Shown in pieces: positions 43,144-47,997 of a stretch of 47,997 nt of DNA; position 1 is the first letter of the stretch; every line of letters begins with the position of its first letter. The stretch spans positions 15,808 through 63,804 of the forward strand of contig NZ_AOIB01000039.1 in assembly GCF_000337675.1 (NCBI RefSeq). Reading direction: 5' to 3'. This stretch comes from Natronococcus amylolyticus DSM 10524. GTDB lineage: Archaea > Halobacteriota > Halobacteria > Halobacteriales > Natrialbaceae. The position numbers and the translations under genes are program-made. The notes under the pieces were generated by a model that saw nothing but the letters and a program-made list of their open reading frames with translations, did not search any database and was not told the DNA's origin.

Positions 43144-43173
43144 TGTAGTGTTTCAGTGGTGTAGTGTTTCAGT
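43142..43173. repeat. 16-bp tandem repeat upstream of the island gene
   Basis: GGTGTAGTGTTTCAGT occurs twice in tandem, followed by a degenerate third unit (GTTGCAGTG). It lies immediately upstream of the island gene promoter, so it may be an operator. Confidence 0.55.
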
Positions 43174-43370
43174 GTTGCAGTGACGACGTGATATAGTTCA
43201 CATTTGGAGAGATAGATTTTATCCTGGATTATAAAATGGAATCTAACTAGATGGCACTATTCTTACTACTCCTGAGACCAGACGCACGATCACCACCAAT
43301 CGGCTCAGGAACCCGTCGGAAAAAGCTTAATCAGGATTCCTGGGTGAGGATGCGTTGGAAATAGATTGGA

Positions 43371-43437
43371 GCAGATTTGAACCTCGACGAGACGTGCTCG
43401 CTTCGCTGCGCGCGACTCGTCTGGTTCAAACTGCCGT
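43371..43437. repeat. Palindromic repeat element, copy B
   Basis: The left arm GCAGATTTGAACCTCGACGA and right arm TCGTCTGGTTCAAACTGC are near complements of about 20 bases around a G/C-rich centre. The left arm is almost the same as the 3' end of the tRNA-Val gene (GCAGATTTGAAC). Related to copy A at 41289. Confidence 0.55.
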
Positions 43438-43442
43438 AACAA

Positions 43443-43493
43443 TTTTGACGGAACGAACGACTCGCTTCGCTCGTCGTTGTTGTTCCGTCAAAA
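43443..43493 (-). terminator. Long perfect hairpin 3' of tRNA-Val
   Basis: TTTTGACGGAAC (43443-43454) is exactly complementary to GTTCCGTCAAAA near 43482-43493, with AACGAC/GTCGTT also pairing inside. It lies immediately downstream of the tRNA on its strand, so it may shape the 3' end of the tRNA transcript. It may equally be part of the repeat cluster. Confidence 0.45.
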
Positions 43494-43494
43494 G

Positions 43495-43569
43495 TGGGTT
43501 GGGGCAGATTTGAACTGCCGGCCTCCTCCATGTCAAGGAGGTGTCATAACCAGACTAGACCACCAACCC
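43495..43569 (-). tRNA. tRNA-Val (GAC)
   Basis: 75 bases on the minus strand with 7-bp acceptor stem GGGTTGG/CCAACCC and discriminator A. The anticodon stem CCTCC/GGAGG encloses the loop TTGACAT, giving anticodon GAC (valine). The T arm is GGCAG-TTCAAAT-CTGCC. No CCA end is encoded. It is divergent from the trp operon, and its 3' part is echoed by fragments at 41274-41307, 41417-41430 and 43366-43383. Confidence 0.95.
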
Positions 43570-43702
43570 GCCTGGTTTCGCGTCCGTGGCGTCGGGCGCC
43601 ACCTCGCCTGCACTCGTTCGTTGCCCGCCACCGTAATTGAAGGTTTCGAATCGCTCGCTGTGCGTAACTCGGCCCCACGGACCGACGACACGCTTAAGTT
43701 GG

Positions 43703-43713
43703 TGTACTTATTT
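43703..43713 (+). promoter_or_regulatory. TATA-like promoter of the trp operon
   Basis: GTACTTATTTG, preceded by CTTAAGTTGG, lies about 42 bases before the trpD ATG; a short leader of about 15 bases is expected. Confidence 0.4.
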
Positions 43714-43750
43714 GGTCATTGTAAGACAACTACGTACATTGGTGTTCACT

Positions 43751-44779
43751 ATGCAGGAGTTCATTGAGCGGGTGGCCGACGGGGAGGATCTCACACAGAA
43801 GGAGGCTCGAGCGGCCTCGACGGCCGTGTTCGAGGGCGCAACGGACGCCCAGATCGGTGCGCTGCTGGCGGCGCTGCGGGCGAAAGGCGAGACCGAAGCC
43901 GAAATCGCGGGCTTCGCCCAGGGGATGCGCGAAGCCGCCCGGACGATCGACCCCGCCCGAGAGCCGCTGGTCGACACCTGCGGCACGGGCGGGGACGACT
44001 ACGACACGATCAACGTCTCGACGACCAGCGCGATCGTCGCCGCCGGCGCCGGCGTTCCGGTCGCCAAACACGGCAATTACTCCGTCTCGTCCTCGTCGGG
44101 CAGCGCGGACGTCTTAGAGGAGGTCGGCGTCGAGATCGAGGCCGAACCGCCGGCCGTCGAGGACGCCATCGAGCGCGACGGGATCGGGTTCATGCTCGCG
44201 CCCGTCTTCCACCCGGCGATGAAGGCCGTCATCGGTCCGCGCAAGGAACTCGGCATGCGGACGCTGTTTAACGTGCTCGGGCCGCTGACCAACCCCGCCG
44301 GCGCCGACGCCCAGGTCGTCGGCGTCTACGACCCCGACCTCGTCCCGGTGCTCGCGGACGCCCTCTCGCGCATGGACGTCGACCGCGCGCTGGTCGTCCA
44401 CGGCGCGGGCACCGACGAAATCGCGATCCATGGCCGAACGAAGGTCGCGGAGGTCGAGGGAACCGACGTCGAGGAGTACGTCCTCGAGCCGGCCGACCTC
44501 GGACTCGAGGAACGCGCCATCGAGGAGATCGCGGGCGGGACCCCGACCGAGAACGCTCGAGACATGCGCGGTATCGTCGAGGGCGACGTGGGCGGTGCGA
44601 AGCGGGACGTGATCCTCGCGAACGCCGGCGCGGCCGTCTACGTCGCGGGCGAGGTCGCCTCGCTGGCCGCGGGTGTCGAGGCGGCCCGCGCGGCCATCGA
44701 GACCGGCGACGCCGCGGCCAAACTCGAGGAGCTCTGCGCGCAGAACCGAACCCGGGCGCCGACCCAGGAGGGACGATGA
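43751..44779 (+). CDS. trpD: Anthranilate phosphoribosyltransferase
   Basis: 342-residue enzyme that joins anthranilate to PRPP, the second step of tryptophan synthesis. PRPP-binding motif DTCGTGGDDYDTINVST, then KHGNYSVSSSSGSADVLEEVG, and HPAMKAVIGPRKELGMRTLFNVLGPLTNPA are diagnostic. The frame is open upstream, but the ATG at 43751 begins the conserved N-terminus (QEFIERVADGEDLT). First gene of trpDFEG; overlaps trpF by four bases. Confidence 0.96.
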   Translation: MQEFIERVADGEDLTQKEARAASTAVFEGATDAQIGALLAALRAKGETEAEIAGFAQGMREAARTIDPAREPLVDTCGTGGDDYDTINVSTTSAIVAAGAGVPVAKHGNYSVSSSSGSADVLEEVGVEIEAEPPAVEDAIERDGIGFMLAPVFHPAMKAVIGPRKELGMRTLFNVLGPLTNPAGADAQVVGVYDPDLVPVLADALSRMDVDRALVVHGAGTDEIAIHGRTKVAEVEGTDVEEYVLEPADLGLEERAIEEIAGGTPTENARDMRGIVEGDVGGAKRDVILANAGAAVYVAGEVASLAAGVEAARAAIETGDAAAKLEELCAQNRTRAPTQEGR

Positions 44780-45435
44780 CGCGGGTAAAGGCCTGTGGCA
44801 CCACCTGCGAGGACGACCTCGAGGCGGCCGTCGAGGCGGGCGCCGACGCCGTCGGACTCATCGCCGAGGTCCCCGTCGACACCCACCGCGAGATCTCGCC
44901 CAAGCGCGCGCGATCGCTCGCGGCGGCCGCGCCGCCGTTCGTGACGACCGTGCTCGTGACGATGCCCGAGACGCCCGCGGAAGCGATCGGGTTAGTCGAG
45001 CGCGTCCGTCCCGACGCCGTTCAGCTTCACGGGACGCTCGAGCCCGACGGGGTCGCCTCGGTCCGCGAGGCGGTCGATGCGACGGTGCTCGTCGTCCTCG
45101 AGGCCGGCGAGACCGACGCGGCGACCGCGGAGGCGTACGACGCAGTTGCCGACGGGCTGCTCGTCGATACCCCCGCAGTCGACGGCGGTGGCGGCACCGG
45201 TGAGACCCACAACTGGGAGGTGACCCGCGAACTCGCGGCGGGTCTCGACTCCCCGCTCGTTCTCGCCGGTGGGCTGACCCCCGAAAACGTCGCCGACGCG
45301 GTGCGGGCGGTCGAGCCGTTCGCCGTCGACGTCGCCAGCGGGATCGAGAACGCCGAGGGGCGCACGGACCCCGGCGCAGTACGGACGTTCGTCGAGCGAG
45401 CGAAGAACGTGAACGTGCCGATCCCCCGATCATGA
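44776..45435 (+). CDS. trpF: Phosphoribosylanthranilate isomerase
   Basis: 219-residue TIM barrel that catalyses the Amadori rearrangement after TrpD. Catalytic Cys is in KACGTTCEDDL (Cys 7) and the general-acid Asp is in the LLVDTPAVDGGGGTGETHNW loop; other landmarks are VQLHG and LAGGLTPENVADAV. It overlaps trpD by 4 bases and trpE by 4 bases. Confidence 0.95.
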   Translation: MTRVKACGTTCEDDLEAAVEAGADAVGLIAEVPVDTHREISPKRARSLAAAAPPFVTTVLVTMPETPAEAIGLVERVRPDAVQLHGTLEPDGVASVREAVDATVLVVLEAGETDAATAEAYDAVADGLLVDTPAVDGGGGTGETHNWEVTRELAAGLDSPLVLAGGLTPENVADAVRAVEPFAVDVASGIENAEGRTDPGAVRTFVERAKNVNVPIPRS

Positions 45436-47081
45436 CCGACGGCGAACGATCGCCGACGGAGCCGACCGCGCTCGACATCGACCGCGAGGCGCTCCGGGAG
45501 CACGTCGAGGCCGACGGGTCCCGTCCCGTCGTCGTCCGGGCCGTCGCCGAACTCGAGGTCGAGACGTCGCCGCTCGCCGCGTACGCGGCCCTGACCGGGC
45601 GCTCGAGGGGAAGCGACCGCGAGCGCTCGCCGTACGCCTTCCTGCTCGAGAGTGCCGAAAAGACCGCCTCGAGCGACCCCGACGGCGCCTTCCGACCCAA
45701 CGCCACCCGGGCGGATCGCCACGCCCGGTACTCCTACGTCGGCTACGACCCCGAGGCCGTCGTCACCGTCGGCCCCGAGGGGGCGTCGGTCGAGGCCCTC
45801 TCGGCGAACCCGCCGCTCCGGGAACTCGAGACCGATCCCGACGGGGATACGGTCGACACCCTCCGGGCCGCCCTGCCGGACGTCCGGCTCGAGAACTTCC
45901 CGGATCACGACCGTCAGCACCTGGAGGGCGGGCTGGTCGGGTTTCTCGCGTACGACGCCGTCTACGACCTCTGGCTCGAGGAGGTCGGCTGCGAGCGACC
46001 CGACTCGCGCTTTCCGGACGCGCAGTTCGTCCTGACGACGAGGACGCTTGCGTTCGACGAGCGCGACGGGACGGTCTCGCTGGTCTTCACACCCGTTCTC
46101 GAGGACGGCGACGATCCCGACGCGGTCTACGACGAACTGCTCGCGGAGGCTGCCGACGTCGCGGAGACCCTCGGCGAAGCCTCGGAGCCGGATTCGGGCG
46201 GATTCGTTCGCGAGGACGAGCGTGCGGGCTCGCGCGAGGCGTACGAGGAGAGCGTCCGCCGCGCGAAAGAGCACGTTTTAGACGGTGACATCTACCAGGG
46301 CGTCATTTCACGGACGCGGGAGCTGTACGGCGAGGTCGACCCCATCGGGTTCTACGAGGCGATGCGCGAGGTCAACCCTTCGCCGTACATGTACTTACTC
46401 GAGCACGACGACCTGACCGTCGTCGGCGCGAGTCCGGAGACCCTGGTCTCGGTGCGGGGCCGCGAGATCATGTCGAACCCGATCGCGGGCACCTGCGACC
46501 GGGGGTCTGGCCCCGTCGAGGACCGACGGCTGGCCGGCGAGATGCTGGCCGACGAGAAGGAACGCGCCGAGCACACGATGCTCGTCGATCTGGCGCGCAA
46601 CGACGTGCGCCGGGTCGCCGAACCGGGTTCGGTGCGGGTCGACGAGTTCATGAACGTCCTGAAGTACAGCCACGTCCAGCACATCGAGTCGACGGTGACG
46701 GGTCAGCTAGCGGAGGACGCAGATGCGTTCGACGCGACCCGGGCCGCCTTTCCCGCGGGGACCCTCTCGGGGGCGCCGAAGATCCGCGCGATGGAGATCA
46801 TCGACGAGCTCGAGGCCGAACCGCGCGGACTGTACGGCGGCGGGGTCGGCTACTACTCCTGGACGGGCGACGCCGACTTCGCGATCGTCATTCGGACCGC
46901 CACCGTAGAAGCCGACGGCGACCGCGATCGGATCACCGTCCAGGCCGGCGCCGGACTGGTCGCCGACAGCGATCCGACCGCCGAGTACGAGGAGACCGAG
47001 AAGAAGATGGGCGGCGTGCTGGCCGCCCTCGAGAAGATCGAGGACGAACGGACTGAGGCCACCCCGGAGGTGGGGCAATGA
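45432..47081 (+). CDS. trpE: Anthranilate synthase component I
   Basis: 549-residue chorismate-binding subunit. The chorismate-binding core is seen in SPYMYLLEHDDLTVVGASPE, MSNPIAGTCDRG, MLVDLARNDVRRVAEPGSV and FPAGTLSGAPKIRAMEIID. The N-terminal tryptophan-feedback region contains ESAEK, LLESA-like pattern (residues 72-80). It is followed by the amidotransferase gene with a four-base overlap. Confidence 0.96.
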   Translation: MTDGERSPTEPTALDIDREALREHVEADGSRPVVVRAVAELEVETSPLAAYAALTGRSRGSDRERSPYAFLLESAEKTASSDPDGAFRPNATRADRHARYSYVGYDPEAVVTVGPEGASVEALSANPPLRELETDPDGDTVDTLRAALPDVRLENFPDHDRQHLEGGLVGFLAYDAVYDLWLEEVGCERPDSRFPDAQFVLTTRTLAFDERDGTVSLVFTPVLEDGDDPDAVYDELLAEAADVAETLGEASEPDSGGFVREDERAGSREAYEESVRRAKEHVLDGDIYQGVISRTRELYGEVDPIGFYEAMREVNPSPYMYLLEHDDLTVVGASPETLVSVRGREIMSNPIAGTCDRGSGPVEDRRLAGEMLADEKERAEHTMLVDLARNDVRRVAEPGSVRVDEFMNVLKYSHVQHIESTVTGQLAEDADAFDATRAAFPAGTLSGAPKIRAMEIIDELEAEPRGLYGGGVGYYSWTGDADFAIVIRTATVEADGDRDRITVQAGAGLVADSDPTAEYEETEKKMGGVLAALEKIEDERTEATPEVGQ

Positions 47082-47707
47082 GCGCAACCGAGACTCGAGA
47101 CGGGCGCGAGTCGGAGGGCGAGACCGTCCGGATCCTCGTGATCGACAACTACGACTCCTTTACGTACAACCTCGTCGAGTACGTCAGCCAGCAGCCCGGG
47201 ACCGAAACCGAGGTGCGCAAGAATACGGCCTCGCTCGAAGAGGTCCGGGCCGTCGACCCCGATGGGATTATCGTCAGCCCCGGTCCGGGCCACCCGAAGA
47301 ACGACCGCGACGTCGGCGTGTCGCTGGACGTCCTTCGAGAGGTTAGCCCCGAGGTGCCGACACTGGGCGTGTGCCTCGGCCTCGAGGCGGCCGTCTACGC
47401 CTACGGGGGCTCGGTCGGTCGCGCGCCCGACCCCGTCCACGGCAAGGCCTGGGCGGTCGACCACGACGGCAAGGGCGTCTACGCCGGCCTCGAGCAGGGG
47501 TTTCGCGCCGGCCGCTACCACTCGTTGGTCGCGACGGAGGTACCCGACTGCTTCGCGGTGACGGCGACGGCCGACCACGACGGCACCGAACTCGTCATGG
47601 GCGTGCGCCACCGCGAGTACCCGATCGAGTGCGTCCAGTTCCACCCCGAGAGCGTGCTCACGGCCGTGGGTCACGACGTGATCGAGAACTTCCTCGAGGG
47701 GCTGTAA
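47078..47707 (+). CDS. trpG: Anthranilate synthase component II (glutamine amidotransferase)
   Basis: 209 residues. Class I glutamine amidotransferase: IDNYDSFTYNLVEYV N-terminus, GPGHP oxyanion region, catalytic Cys in LGVCLGLEAA, and the His-Glu pair in VQFHPESVLT. It supplies ammonia to TrpE. It is the last gene of trpDFEG; trpCBA genes are not in the window. The stop lies 62 bases before the second dispersed element. Confidence 0.95.
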   Translation: MSATETRDGRESEGETVRILVIDNYDSFTYNLVEYVSQQPGTETEVRKNTASLEEVRAVDPDGIIVSPGPGHPKNDRDVGVSLDVLREVSPEVPTLGVCLGLEAAVYAYGGSVGRAPDPVHGKAWAVDHDGKGVYAGLEQGFRAGRYHSLVATEVPDCFAVTATADHDGTELVMGVRHREYPIECVQFHPESVLTAVGHDVIENFLEGL

Positions 47708-47768
47708 CGGGTGTCGGTTCGGCTACTTTTGGCTTGACTTCTGTTACTCCCGACTGAGCGACCGGCAT

Positions 47769-47997
47769 TGCAGTGGCGCGCGCTGACCGAGAGCGAGCGA
47801 ACTGCGAGCTCTCGGACCCAAGCTGTGCGAGGTCTTCGTGAACAGCGTGAACGAAGGCTTGTCAGAGCGTGCTCTGACAGTGGATGAGCGAACGAAGGAA
47901 GTGAGTGAGCGTAGCGCGGAACCTTCGGTTCCGCGGACCATGCGAACGGGCGCTGCGCGCCCGTGAGCAGAAATCGGTTGGGGAGGACGTGGCAATA
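47769..47997 (+). repeat. Dispersed structured element, copy 2 (to the end of the window)
   Basis: Starts TGCAGTGGCGCGCGCTG and has three hairpins: CCGAGAGC/GCTCTCGG (47787-47794 with 47808-47815), CTTCGT/ACGAAG (47834-47839 with 47851-47856) and GTCAGAGC/GCTCTGAC (47861-47868 with 47871-47878). It ends ATCGGTTGGGGAGGACGTGG. Two extra hairpins in 47910-47965 are absent from copy 1. Both copies sit downstream of a gene in the same sense. Confidence 0.7.

Larger units (their letters stand above)
41274..43569. mobile_element. Candidate small genomic island at tRNA-Val
   Basis: About 2.3 kb bounded on the left by tRNA-Val-like fragments and on the right by the intact tRNA gene. It has visibly lower GC than its neighbours and a single cargo gene. 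No integrase is seen, so if it moved it did so with help or has decayed. The ends are not defined to the base. Confidence 0.45.

Noticed and set aside
43142-43173. The tandem repeat as a possible CRISPR array
   Set aside because: The units are directly adjacent with no spacers and there are only two exact copies; no cas gene is in the window.
41274-43569. An insertion sequence as the cause of the AT-rich patch
   Set aside because: No transposase-like reading frame is present, and the only long gene resembles a nuclease with winged-helix repeats.

Overview
The window is chromosomal DNA of a haloarchaeon (class Halobacteria; the repeat types and gene content would suit the Natrialbaceae, but that rank is a guess). 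The reasons are high GC outside one patch, very acidic proteins, Tat lipoprotein signals, TATA boxes 26-30 bases upstream of start codons (leaderless transcripts), and archaeal families: transcription factor S, RibL FAD synthase, ATP-dependent DNA ligase, a TrmB/ArsR-like winged-helix regulator, AbrB-PhoU regulators and PCNA-binding tails.

Layout. 1-3.5 kb: the end of a CUT1 sugar ABC transporter operon (two permeases, MalK-type ATPase) followed by a winged-helix regulator. 3.5-12.1 kb: housekeeping and unknown genes: a degenerate M24 protein, a CtaA/COX15-type heme A synthase, a YdjM-like membrane protein, a uracil-DNA-glycosylase-like protein, DNA polymerase IV, a NarK-like transporter with a 41-residue leader gene, a MaoC-type protein, TFS, and a ParB-like protein. 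12.3-20.4 kb: a beta-RFAP-synthase-like protein, then a phosphate locus in which an AbrB-PhoU regulator lies divergent to pstS-pstC-pstA-pstB-phoU-abrB/phoU. 20.4-28.2 kb: a phosphoesterase, a CobW GTPase, several tiny genes, an Artemis/SNM1-like nuclease and DNA ligase, and a zinc alcohol/formaldehyde dehydrogenase. 28.3-41 kb: mobA, ilvD, a Tat lipoprotein propeller, ribL, a JAMM protease, a RecJ-like S1-DHH protein, a GAF/multi-PAS histidine kinase, mutY and a membrane protein. 43.7-47.7 kb: a compact trpDFEG operon whose genes overlap by four bases.

The most unusual stretch is 41.1-43.6 kb, next to tRNA-Val(GAC). Here the composition drops to visibly AT-rich around a single 537-residue gene. 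That gene has an HsdR-N-like PD-(D/E)XK nuclease domain followed by three diverged copies of a winged-helix-like module, with no methylase or helicase partner. Fragments resembling the 3' part of the tRNA gene flank it on both sides. This looks like a small defence-type cargo at a tRNA integration hotspot, and is the best candidate here for an undescribed system.

The second notable signal is non-coding. A dispersed element of about 160-230 bases occurs twice, at about 5954-6114 and, inverted, at 47769-47997. Each copy lies shortly downstream of a gene and in that gene's sense. Three hairpins are kept in both copies, with compensating base changes. A different hairpin-rich element sits beside the first copy.

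Stretches over 300 bases without a protein gene: 5590-6211 holds the two repeat elements; 14423-14847 holds divergent phosphate promoters and two dyads; 21461-21838 holds only promoter-like A/T patches; 24948-25195 (248 bases) holds one hairpin; 41065-41501 holds the left tRNA-like fragment and palindrome of the island; 43116-43494 holds a tandem repeat, the right palindrome and a long hairpin; 47708-47997 holds the second copy of the dispersed element.
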